Shown: positions 43,959 to 52,699 of the stretch, in pieces
Layout: the number at the start of each line of letters is the position of its first letter
Position numbering within the stretch: the stretch's first letter is position 1
DNA from: Fulvia fulva
Taxonomy: Eukaryota > Ascomycota > Dothideomycetes > Mycosphaerellales > Mycosphaerellaceae
Assembly: GCF_020509005.1 (NCBI RefSeq)
Contig: NC_063018.1
Coordinates: 992,001 to 1,056,000 of the forward strand
Length of the DNA stretch: 64,000 nucleotides
Direction of reading: 5' to 3'
Notes under the pieces: generated by a model
Seen by the model: the letters and a program-made list of their open reading frames with translations, nothing else
The model's database searches: none
Told to the model about the DNA's origin: nothing
Program-made: the position numbers and the translations under genes

Positions 43959-45107
43959 ATGGCTGAATCGCAGCAAAACCTGGTACCACCAGGATTACCG
44001 GGCTCGCATGGCCATGATTGGCAACAGAGGAGTTTGTCTCCGGGATCATCCAACTATCAAGGCCGTGCCCAAAGTCCAAATTCGGACAACCGCGATAGAC
44101 ACCAAGGATCAAAGCACGTGGCCATGGTTGAGGAGCCTTGGACGCTGACACATATGCTCTACGCCAACATGGGCGGTTTCGTGGTCAAAGACATGTCAGA
44201 AGAGCGAGACACTCGGTACTTGACCGTCACTGGAAAGCTGGTTCCCTTGGCCATTCAACGCCAGCTCATTGCGTCGGAGCCACCTGCAAGTAAAGCTGAA
44301 ATAAAGGACAAATCAAAGGACAACAACCACACGAAGCTGCTCGCAGTCATGCAGATTGCGTATTTCGATGTCGAGTTCTTCATGCGCTTCGCATTACATC
44401 TGCCTATCACTCAGCTCGAGCTTGCCGTAGCGAGCGTTGCTGGTTATGCAGTCAGCCATTACCTACTTCTGTTTATGGCCAAAGCCGAAGGCAGTTGAGA
44501 CTCCCACGCTCATCGCAACCTGGAACTACAACGTCCGGAGCATGGAGAATCAGCTGATCATTAGCAAAAGAAACGAGTGACCTCGCACTACGAGCCGATA
44601 TCGATGCAGCGCCGATAAGTCACTCCGCTCAGGACGAAAGCTTCCGTCATCCGGCATCACAGAAGATCGCATCGCCAGGAAACTTCTGGAAGTCCGGAAC
44701 TGAGGAAGAGAAGACGCTGTGGGCTCGTCCTATTCATCTTGGCCAGTGCTCCTATCGGAGTCATGCATCTGCTGGCTTGGGACTGGTACTTTCCAACGAC
44801 TATCGATCTCTGGGTCTGGCGTATAGCGAGCATCACAGCGACAGGCGCCGGACCAATCCTCCTGCCGTTTTACCTTACCCTGCGACGATCTGGAGGTCAT
44901 AGTGCGGCGACTTCGTGCTTCTGGTGTACAGCGATGCTGTATTTCTTGGCTAGGTTCGCGCTGACAGCGGAAATGGTTCGACGTCTGTTGTATATGCAGC
45001 CAGGAGCATCTCGCAACGAACTGGGTCATGGAATGTACCGCATATCGGCTGAGCGCTATCTTGTTCGCAGTTATTTCACCTTGCTGGTCCTTACTAATTG
45101 TACATAA
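43959..45107 (+). pseudogene. Multi-pass fungal membrane protein, probably decayed
   Basis: The N-part (43959-44498) contains WTLTHMLYANMGGFVVKDM, a polar linker AEIKDKSKDNNHTKLLAVMQ and HLPITQLELAVASVAGYAV, signatures of an expanded fungal integral-membrane family. At 44480-44498 the frame ends (AKAEGS stop), whereas one base further the family continuation KAVETPTLIATWNYNVRSME is readable, so a single-base insertion is likely. The C-part (44739-45107, upstream to about 44700) has FILASAPIGVMHLLAWDWYF, an ITATGAGPILLPFYL helix and FWCTAMLYFLARF, again matching the family's last helices, but in a different frame. The intervening 44570-44690 is unresolved. Unrecognised introns could explain part of this. 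Function of the family is unknown. Confidence 0.6.
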
Positions 45108-45205
45108 TTCATGTGTTGTATAAACAATAGACATAGATGTCAGAGCAGCCCCATCGTCCATCTATCCACGTCCCTTACACTGCGTTATCCCCTTTCTTGT
45201 CCGAC

Positions 45206-45613
45206 TCAATAGCCAGGATGTCCAACCGACGCCTTCTTCCCTCCGACACCTCCCTTCTTCGGCTTCGGTTGCGGCGTCTTTACCGGACACGTACTCAGGT
45301 TTGGATAGTCGCACCACTTCTTGCCAACGTTATCGTTCCACTGCAGTCCTTTTGGACATGGCTTAACCACAGGCTTCGCATTGCCAACTTCGTCGAGCGG
45401 TACACACTGTATGTAGGTTGTACAACTGTCGGGGTTCGGGTAGAGACAATCCTTGGGACCCATACACTTGGTGTCGATGACTTCTTGGGGCTTGCATGGG
45501 TTGTATGGTTGAGTTTTGGGGGCCTTCTTGGGAGTCTTCGCAGGAGGATTTGTGGGTTGGGCGAGGGCTGTGCCGACTAGGAGAGTGCTTAGGAGGAGGG
45601 TTGTGTAGTGCAT
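45206..45613 (-). CDS. Secreted CBM14 chitin-binding protein, Avr4-like
   Basis: Single exon, 135 aa. Signal peptide MHYTTLLLSTLLVGTALAQ, then a basic Pro/Lys linker and one peritrophin-A (CBM14) domain with eight cysteines: C-x9-C-x5-C-x7-C-x5-C ... C-x14-C-x7-C. The core CTTYIQC, PCPKGLQWN and KKWCDYP matches chitin-binding modules. Eight cysteines around a CBM14 core is the architecture of Avr4, the Cladosporium/Mycosphaerellaceae effector that coats fungal chitin against plant chitinases. The tail is Lys/Gly-rich. Orthology to Avr4 and an effector role are inference; it could equally be a general wall protein. Confidence 0.82.
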   Translation of the reverse strand: MHYTTLLLSTLLVGTALAQPTNPPAKTPKKAPKTQPYNPCKPQEVIDTKCMGPKDCLYPNPDSCTTYIQCVPLDEVGNAKPVVKPCPKGLQWNDNVGKKWCDYPNLSTCPVKTPQPKPKKGGVGGKKASVGHPGY

Positions 45614-46638
45614 CGCTGTGGATGCCTTGAGTGCTTGTAGTCGCTAGGTCGTGTGATCGTTGAGTAGTGCGATTTGGGATCGTGTCGAAGGTCGCGATCT
45701 GCTTAAATTATGTCCTGAATCTCTTCCTGAGCTATTTTGGACCTGCGTATGTCCAATTTCGTTTTCCCTTGCAACCTGTAAAAAGCATGCCTTATTGTGG
45801 CTCGTGTACAGACCTACCGTGGTCGCCGTGCCGGGTTCATGGTCATAGTACTGCTGTTGGTCTAGGTCATAGAAATTGGAATTGGCCACTACGCATTGAA
45901 GCTGTGCCATTCCGTAGAACCTCGACACTTCCCCGATCCCTAGCTAGCCGACCGGTCCCTAGTTGCCTTGTTAAATCCTAATTAAAGTGCATTAAATGTC
46001 GACTATCCTGCACGTTGCCGTTGAGCCTCGGGGAGGGCATATCGGCGGGGAGCATACCCCTGCCTCGTAAGGGCCCCTCTCCTACTCGTTGCCGGCTCGA
46101 GTACGCGAAAAAGATAGATGCTAGAGGCTTTCGAGGCGCAATGTATATTAAAGTTCGATCAAATTAGGCGGCAGATAATAGGGCTCGGTCGGCTAGCGAG
46201 GGATCGGGGAAGTGGTAGGTTCCGTAGGATAGCAAAGATCAAGTATGATGGCAAGATGTTGTTGCAATGCAGTGTAAGTTGTGAGCTGTGAAGTCGGTTA
46301 GGTGGCACGTGGGTGCTTTTTCTCCGCATGTACCAAGCTCTCGTGAAATGCCAAGACTTGGTCCATAGTCGAGATTTTGTAGAGCCCAATCGTTGGTAAC
46401 GACAACGATAGAACCCAAATGCGTAGAACATGCTACAGCACTTGGCATACAGAGCAGAATGTAATCCTGTAGTCGCAAACTTGCAATGGTGTAAGCATGT
46501 TACGGAGCAGAAGTTCTGTATTGCCGGCCCAAGTCCAGCTCGCCACATCAGTCCATTTTTGTGGCCTCTTTTCTCACCGCTTTTGCGTAGCTACATATTG
46601 TATCTACCGCCTTGCTGACTCATCTGCGTTGCAGTATC
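45614..46638. other. Intergenic with degenerate TIR element
   Basis: About 1 kb between the CBM14 gene and the tRNA. It holds the inverted-repeat element at 45917-46220; no gene supported elsewhere. Confidence 0.5.
45917..46220. mobile_element. Degenerate MITE-like inverted-repeat element
   Basis: About 304 bp. The outer 45-50 bases at each end are imperfect inverted repeats sharing CACTTCCCCGATCCC, then CGCTAGCCGACCG with small differences. The hexamer TCCGTA flanks both sides (45911-45916 and 46221-46226), a possible target duplication. No coding capacity. The family is not identified, and the exact ends are uncertain by a few bases. Confidence 0.6.
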
Positions 46639-46776
46639 GCCCGCTTGGCTTAGTGGTACAGGTAAGCATGCTGTCCTCAACTTTCACCCTAGATCACGAC
46701 CTAACGCCGCCACAAGCGTGTCACTCGTAATCTCTTCGTAATGACAAGATCACTGGTTCGATTCCAGTAGTGGGCA
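46639..46776 (+). tRNA. tRNA-Thr(CGU) with anticodon-loop intron and D-loop insertion
   Basis: The acceptor strands GCCCGCT (46639-46645) and AGTGGGC (46769-46775) pair fully, allowing one G-U. The T arm is ACTGG-TTCGATT-CCAGT. The anticodon arm TGTCA-CTCGTAA-TGACA gives anticodon CGT, interrupted by an 11-nt intron at the canonical place after position 37 (46730-46740). The D stem GCTT (46648-46651) pairs with AAGC (46714-46717), but its loop holds about 54 extra bases (46661-46714, bounded by ACA on both sides) beginning GGTAAGC and containing CCTAAC. The A box TGGCTTAGTGG and B box GGTTCGATTCC are intact, and a TTTT pol III terminator follows at 46801-46804. Either an unusual second intron or an inserted pseudogene. 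Confidence 0.8.
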
Positions 46777-46800
46777 TTAACCTGCTGCATATGGTCTTCC

Positions 46801-46804
46801 TTTT
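46801..46804 (+). terminator. Pol III terminator of the tRNA
   Basis: TTTT, 25 bases after the discriminator base of the tRNA-Thr gene, the first T run downstream. Confidence 0.55.
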
Positions 46805-47411
46805 GCTGTGGCATAGGTGTTGGGAATGTGTATGAATGTTGCAGCCTCGTCCGGATCGGGAACTTCAACTTTTTGTTCTGAGGCTTGGCATGAGCACTAC
46901 TTATGCACTTGCACAGCTGTGTATCGTGTCAGGAGACTGCTCTTTTGCTTTGGGATGCATGGTAGTGTTATCGTTGCTATCGTATGAAGTCTGGAGTGAA
47001 TTCCGGCTTTTTGCTCTGGATGGACAAAGTTTGGCGCAGGACTTCATAGATTCACACGGATAGAGATAGGCAGATACACACGGTCGGTGGAAAGTCTAAT
47101 GGGCGTTATCTAGTCATTGCGACTTGTTAAGTGTAAGATCGCTCCCAGGTAGGGAAGCCGGGGAATCACGATACCAACGATGAGCATTAGCAGCTGAGCT
47201 CAACACAGACCAGCAAAAGCCAGCAACGATGTATATTTGGACAGAGAGTGTGCAGACAACCTGAATCGGCGGAGGACCTTGATCATTCCAAACACAATGC
47301 TGGAATATGGACTTTTCACATCAAGACTTGTTCTGCGCCTCGCCGCAACAGCAATAGTGTATCATATCACATATGTACCACCTCATCAACCCTTATGATC
47401 ATACAAAAACA
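46805..47411. other. Intergenic
   Basis: About 600 bp between the tRNA gene and the 3' end of the acidic-protein gene; nothing recognised. Confidence 0.5.
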
Positions 47412-48074
47412 TTAGTCCTCATCCTCAGCATCGTTAACCTCCTTAAGATCATCCTCTTTCGGCACAGCACCGCCGACATTCTTCTTTGCAGCCGCAGCTG
47501 GGCCACCCGACTTCGCGGTATCATCGGCATCTTCGTCGCCGTCGTCGTCGCCTGCGGCCTCTTCCTCACCGTCGAGCTCTTGGTCGTCTGCATCGTCATC
47601 GTCGTCGCCCTCTTCGTCGTCGTCGTCGGCAGGGGCTGGCTCTTTGGTTCTCCTGGCCTTCTTTGGCGCTGGAGGTCGTGAGTATGGGTCCTGACATTGC
47701 GATCAGGGCGACTTACGTGGAGCCTCTGGAGCTTCCTCGTCATCGTCATCGTCGTCGCCTTCTTCATCGTACTCTTCTTCGTCTGACTGGTATCTGAAGG
47801 ATAGAGGTTAGACCTGCCATTGGAATCGTTTCAATCGCTCTATTGATCGATCGAAACGACGCAATATGAGCACCAGTATCGATCGGATCGATCAATACCG
47901 TCCATACAGCATCTCGCGACCGACATGCGACCAAAGCCATGCCAATGCGACAACACAATGGCATGCCTCCTGAGTGACGTCAACTTACTCTTCCTCCTCA
48001 GCGCTATCGTCCTCAGGCAGCTCCTGGAGCTCCTCCACCTCGTCCTCCGCCTTTCTCTTGCCGCGTGTAGTCAT
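47412..48074 (-). CDS. Acidic nuclear protein (Asp/Glu-rich)
   Basis: Exons 47989-48074, 47717-47793 and 47412-47668, with introns 47794-47988 (GTAAGT ... CTTCAG) and 47669-47716 (GTAAGT ... CTCCAG); 139 aa. The N-terminus TTRGKRKAEDEVEELQELPE and an internal PRPKKARRTKEPAP are nuclear-localisation-like basic patches. The rest is runs of Asp/Glu (EEGDDDDDDEEAPEAP, DDDDEEGDDDDDADDQE) encoded by imperfect GAC/GAT/GAG repeats. Such composition fits histone-binding or prothymosin-like chaperones, but no CHZ or other diagnostic motif is seen. The frame is kept through all three exons, so it is probably real. Function unproven. Confidence 0.75.
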
Positions 48075-49090
48075 GGTTGCCCGAATAAGAGTGTGCAATG
48101 GTTGAAGTGAAAAAGTGAAAGGGGAGGAAAGCAAAGCAGGAGCTGACCAGGAAACTCGAGGGGAGCTCGCGAAGAAGGCGGCTGGGACGCGGCTGGTCCT
48201 TGGGCGGTCAGGAAGGCGTCATTGGCGGAGAAGGTTCAGTAGAAGCCTTCCGCACAGTCCCACCTGGCGCACAGCTTAACCAAAGCCAACTGTTGTCCAG
48301 GTGACACCAGTCAAGTTTTGATGCGGATTATCTAACCTTAGTGAGAGTGTGGTGTCAGGTGGGATCGTGCAGCACATGGGGAAGACTTGTAAGCGAGTTG
48401 GCGACCTAATCCCTCACTTCTGCTTGGGGATCACGTGCTTGCTCTCACCATTGGATGTGTTCGAGCACGTGTTGTGGTATAATGTCCTTGGCGATATCGC
48501 TGCACTTCTCAGGAGCTTCTTGAGTGATGGCATCGATATGGAGTGGCATGAACCGTCCATGTCAGAGGTGGCGTTTCCTGCTTGGGAAATCCGACCCATG
48601 GCGGCCTCTGAGGAAACAGCAACTCTGACTCTATCAGCAGAAGAAGTCACCGTCTTTGGCGTGCGCTGACGGTAACAAAATGAGCAAGACTTCCTACCTC
48701 CCAGCCTGCCATGGCTGTCGTATTCGCGACGATGAAGGTGTGCTCTCATCTTCCTTTGTTGTTCGGAGCAAGTCGAGATTCGTGTGTAACGTCGCTTCAA
48801 GTTCGCCGACACCAGATGACAAATCGGCCGAACGTGTCGCTGCTCAGCCGGCGACAGCACATATCACCGAGAGCATACGGGCACAAACATAGCATATATA
48901 TGTCGACGGCTCCGTTCCGAGTAGCCAAGACGGGCATCGACCGTCCTATTGGATCCGAAATAAAGAAGCAATGAACATGTTCCATGCAGGCTGATGCTCA
49001 CTGTTGGAGACATGTCAGACACGAACAGCACAAAAGCAACATAAGAAGGCGTGAGTAGCGATCAATGTTCTGGATGAAGAGCTATTCGAT
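48075..49090. other. Intergenic between divergent genes
   Basis: About 1 kb. Competing open frames on both strands (48349-48669 plus, 48414-48860 minus) show no recognisable domain and are not called. Confidence 0.45.
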
Positions 49091-49867
49091 ATGCATATAC
49101 TTGTCATCGGCGCAACTGGTCAGTAAGACACTTTGTTAATATATGTCAGGCGCTCATGCTGACACGCTTCCAGGCCCTTCAGGCATCGCCTTTGTCGAAG
49201 CAGCATTGAAGAGCAACCATAAACTGACACTATACGTTCGAACCCCTGCGAAAGTTCCAATCGAGATCCAGCAGCATGGCGACCTCGATATCATACAAGG
49301 CACTTTCGATGACGATGTCGCACTGGGCAGTGCGTTGAACAGCGGCGCCACCGTATATTGGTGTCGTTCGCAGGGCCGGTGGCCAGTGGTAGTCAGAACC
49401 AGCCCGTCACTCGCTTCTACGAGGACAAGCTCTTCCCAGCTGTTCGCAAAACTTCTGGATCAGGGATCCGACGTTTGTTGATTTGCGGCACGCCCTCTGT
49501 TCAGGTTCCGGAGGACCAATTCTCGTTGAAATGGTATCTCATGGTTTGGCTTCTCAAGACATTGGTTGGTGATGCGTACAAAGAGATCACGGGTATGGGT
49601 AGGGCTGTGTTCGCCCTGCCGCTTGATGAGGTTGAATGGACAATGTTTAGGTAGGTCTATGATGCAGGTTAGTGGGCTTGACTGACTGGGGACAGAGTGC
49701 CGTGGTTGACCAATGGCGAGGCTAAGCCTGTTTGTGCGGGCATGATCCAGAGCGAGGCGGGTCTCCTGCTCAGTAGGAAGAGTATCGCAGTAGGGCTTTT
49801 GCAGGAGCTGGAAGAAAGGAAATGGGTTGGTAAAGCCCCAGCGTTGTGCAATCCAGGTTGGATCTGA
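49091..49867 (+). CDS. NAD(P)-binding Rossmann protein (NmrA/flavin-reductase-like), apparent frameshift
   Basis: Exon 1, 49091-49118, is MHILVIGAT. The introns are 49119-49173 and 49651-49695 (GTAGGT ... GGACAG), and the last exon, 49696-49867, ends ALCNPGWI. The dinucleotide-binding loop is VIGATGPSGIAFVEAAL (GxxGxxG), followed by LTLYVRTPAKVP and DLDIIQGTFDD. At TATA 49354-49357 the frame breaks: SALNSGATV is followed, two bases later, by LVSFAGPVASGSQNQPVTRF and onward to RRLLICGTPSVQVPEDQFSL. Deleting one TA restores a continuous protein of about 220 aa. The family acts as NADPH reductases or redox sensors. Either a recent pseudogene or a sequence error. Confidence 0.75.
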
Positions 49868-49936
49868 GGTAACATCCATCACGAAGACTCTACTCAATGT
49901 ATGCTTTATGTATCTGTGTCGACTCTCAGTCAAGTC

Positions 49937-50737
49937 TCACTTCAAGCCTCCAGATATCAATATGCTCTGTCCGGTCATGTAGCCAGTCTTGCATAGCATA
50001 GTGACGACGTTTGCACATTCCTGCGTCGTACCTGCTCGACCAACAGGAATGTTCTTGACATCACCAGGCGTGCCCTTCAAGAACTCCTCGTCTGGAATCA
50101 TCCCAGTCCCGGTGATCATAGCGGGCGCCACATCGTTACAGGTGATGCCGTTTTTCGCAAGCTTGATGGCGAGATTCTTCGAAAGTCCTTGGACACCCGC
50201 TTTCGAAGCTGAGTAGTGGCATCCGTTGATGGAGGTCCCACCAGCTGCTATCGACGAGATATAGACAATTCTGCCCCAATTCTTCTCCTTCATGTGGGCT
50301 ACGGCAAGCTTGGTCAGAATGAAGCTTGCACGAAGGTTCACGTTGATGGTGTAGTCCCATTCCTCGATGTCGATGTCCAAATTGTCCGACGTCCGTTTAC
50401 CGTAGCCAGCATTTGCGACTAGGATGTCAGGACTTGATGTCCTCATAAAGCTTGTTCAAGTCGCTGTCTGATGCCATATCAGCTCTGTGCACTGTGATCT
50501 TCCTGCCATTGGCATTCGACCGGAGCTCATCTGCTAACTGGTCGACAGGAGCTTTGTTGGCTGAGTACGTCAAGGCTAACGATGTGCCTTGCGCGAAAAG
50601 GTCTCGAGCACATGCGGCACCAATGCTGTTTCCGTTTAGCATTGCCCTGATATGGCAGCCAAGGGACAGCCTACCTACCCCCCAGAGGCACCGGTAATGA
50701 GAGCCTGCCGGCCACTGATGTCGTTATGGACAGGCAT
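49937..50737 (-). CDS. Short-chain dehydrogenase (SDR), apparent frameshift
   Basis: Start exon 50679-50737 (MPVHNDISGRQALITGASGG), intron 50626-50678 (GTAGGT ... AAACAG), then IGAACARDLFAQGTSLALTY. The TGASGGIG cofactor loop spans the intron. The frame is lost at 50427-50446: KLYEDIKS meets a stop, while the next frame continues SPDILVANAGYGKR, IVYISSIAAGG (catalytic Ser), YSASKAGVQG (Tyr/Lys), LAIKLAKNGITCNDVAPAM and a typical MTGQSILISGG end. So one base is missing or extra at the junction, with few if any residues lost. A classical SDR of the 3-oxoacyl-ACP-reductase type; substrate unknown. It sits at the edge of the mutated transposon block. Confidence 0.8.
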
Positions 50738-51105
50738 GACTGGAAAGGGCGTATTCGACGGGAGGTAAGTCAACCTTAGGACATGAAACGTGGGAGATGT
50801 TAGTGAACCTACAATGCGGGAGGGAGCACGGACAAGCTTGGCAAAGGTGGAGTACAAACATATACAGATGAGCAAACCTTCGTAATTACTTAGATTACGT
50901 TACGATTCCGTAGCGTAACGTAAAGTACGATGCCAAGCTTTACGTTATAATTACGATTACGTAGAAATTCTACTACGATTACCTTATTACGTTACTTAGA
51001 GATTCTATTACTTAAGTAATTACCTAGGTAATAAAAATAGTAATATTTAGTAGATTCTAGCTCTACTAGTAGTTTCTATAGATATATTAGGATATATATA
51101 ACGTG
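50738..51105. repeat. Boundary into RIP-mutated repeat DNA
   Basis: To about 50880 the sequence is ordinary SDR promoter. Beyond it TpA-rich sequence starts with many TTACGT/ACGTAAT motifs (several mutually inverted, such as CGTAATTAC and TTACGATT), probably the remnant end of a repeat. No gene. Confidence 0.6.
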
Positions 51106-52228
51106 CTTTACTACCGAGCGGGCTATACTACCGAGCGGGCTACTTTTACTAAGAACTATACTACTTCTACTTTAATTACGACGGTATCTTAACACGACGA
51201 CATCCTATAGAATCGTTACTAGGAGGACAATTCCTCTTTAGATTCTTCGCTATCTAGCGAGTCTACTTAATAGGTACGTACGTTATGCCCTAACTCGCTA
51301 TATCGCTTATAGCGTCGTAGCCTTAGTACTAGCCGGACACTATCTAGCGACTCTCTACTTACTTCCTACCTCCTAGTATCCTCTAGAGGTATCAATTACG
51401 ACGCCTTATTGAAGGTTAGAGACTATCTAGACTAAATGTACTTGCGCTTTTATACTTTCCGCTATATAAGGGCCTCGTTAGACTTACGTAGCTTACTAAT
51501 CTCGCTTCGTATAAGAGCTATCTAATACGCTATCTCTCTACTCCCTCTCTATTACCCTGTTGAACGACCTTTATCTTTCTACTACGCCTTTCTAAACCCG
51601 TAACGACGCTCTAAGACGTAATAACACCTATTATAAATCCTATCTCGTTAAAGTTATAGGTATCCTAGTTAAGGATACTATACTTCTCCTTTATATTACG
51701 TATAAGTAAGAACTACTTCTCGATAACGTCTAGATCTTCTATTAGGGCTCGCTAACGATCGTATCTACGTATTATACGAACCTTTAGCTCACGATACCGC
51801 CTAATAAACCTGTCTATCTAATTAAGACTAGCGGGCTTAAGACCCTTCTCTTATAGTAATAAATCGGCTATTGCTTGTATACTAGCCTTTAATAGCGAGA
51901 AACCTCTAAGATCTAGCTCGAGTATATACTCAAGTATCACCCTCTCTTCTAGCTCTATAAGCTTCTTCGAATTAGGCTCGTAGTCACCCCGAGGAGGTCG
52001 TCTATTCAATCGATACCCTAGTATAGTTCGAGACGCGTCGTATACCTTTATAGCAAGTCGATTCGTAATTATCGCGTCGCGTTTCGTGGCCTAGACAGCT
52101 AAGGTCAGTTTGGCCTCGTTAAAAGACAATATACGCTATAATAGTAGTTCTATAGCTATATCTATAGAAGTGGTATAGTTCTTAGTAAAAGTGGCCCGCT
52201 CGGTAGTATAGCCCGCTCGGTAGTAAAG
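51106..52228 (-). mobile_element. Pogo/Fot1-like DNA transposon, RIP-mutated
   Basis: 1,123 bp with 64-bp inverted ends at 51106-51169 and 52165-52228, differing at two positions, both C/T. Each end holds the unit TACTACCGAGCGGGC twice. The interior on the minus strand reads, through TAG stops, as an N-terminal helix-turn-helix followed by the YDR-RAL-ED block and an 'NFNEIGF'-type Asp/Glu strand typical of pogo/Fot1 (Tc1-mariner) transposases. All frames are closed, so it is inactive. An inverted 875-bp partial copy lies at 58141-59015. Superfamily assigned from residue patterns. Confidence 0.75.
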
Positions 52229-52300
52229 TAAGTTAAGTATTATCTACTATAAAGAGCAAACTATTACTAGTATATAGTATTATAGTCTATAGTTAAGATA

Positions 52301-52688
52301 TATTACGAATATAGGTTAGTAGGTATGTCGTACGGTACTAAGACTAACTTAGTATATACTAAGTTAGTCGAGATAATAGTACGGTAATACTACCGAGATA
52401 CTATACGAATAGTAGGAGCGACTTAGAGGACCTAAAGTCGCTTAGCTAGTTAGTACGAGACTATCGGAGGAACTGTCGTCGTAGGATAAGATATAGGTAA
52501 ACCCGATAAGGTGTAGTAAAACAGAACTAGGACTAGAGCAAGATCCCTCTATATAGGTATAAGAGACGTAGTCTCTATACCGATAGTAGAGATACCTTTA
52601 CTACTAAACACTATTCTACTATATACCTCCGTATACTATATTAGTCCTTCCTCCTTCCCTATTACGTATCCTAACTTCCGTATATATA
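52301..52688 (+). repeat. 5' LTR of a Copia retrotransposon
   Basis: 388 bp repeated directly at 61947-62334 with no length change and roughly ten base differences, mostly C/T or G/A. It starts TATTACGAAT, plausibly TGTTACG before mutation. The downstream GGTTATAAGTCCGGGCTT just after it may be the primer-binding site. Confidence 0.85.
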
Positions 52689-52699
52689 TATACTATACC

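Noticed and set aside
47373..47797. Hydrophobic or Arg-rich plus-strand frames
   Set aside because: Antisense of GAC/GAG repeats in the acidic-protein gene.
48349..48860. Competing frames on both strands
   Set aside because: Neither shows a recognisable domain, signal or convincing intron, so no gene is called.
50881..51105. TTACGT-rich palindromic sequence as a CRISPR or regulatory array
   Set aside because: No regular spacing or unique spacers; composition matches a mutated repeat in a eukaryotic genome.
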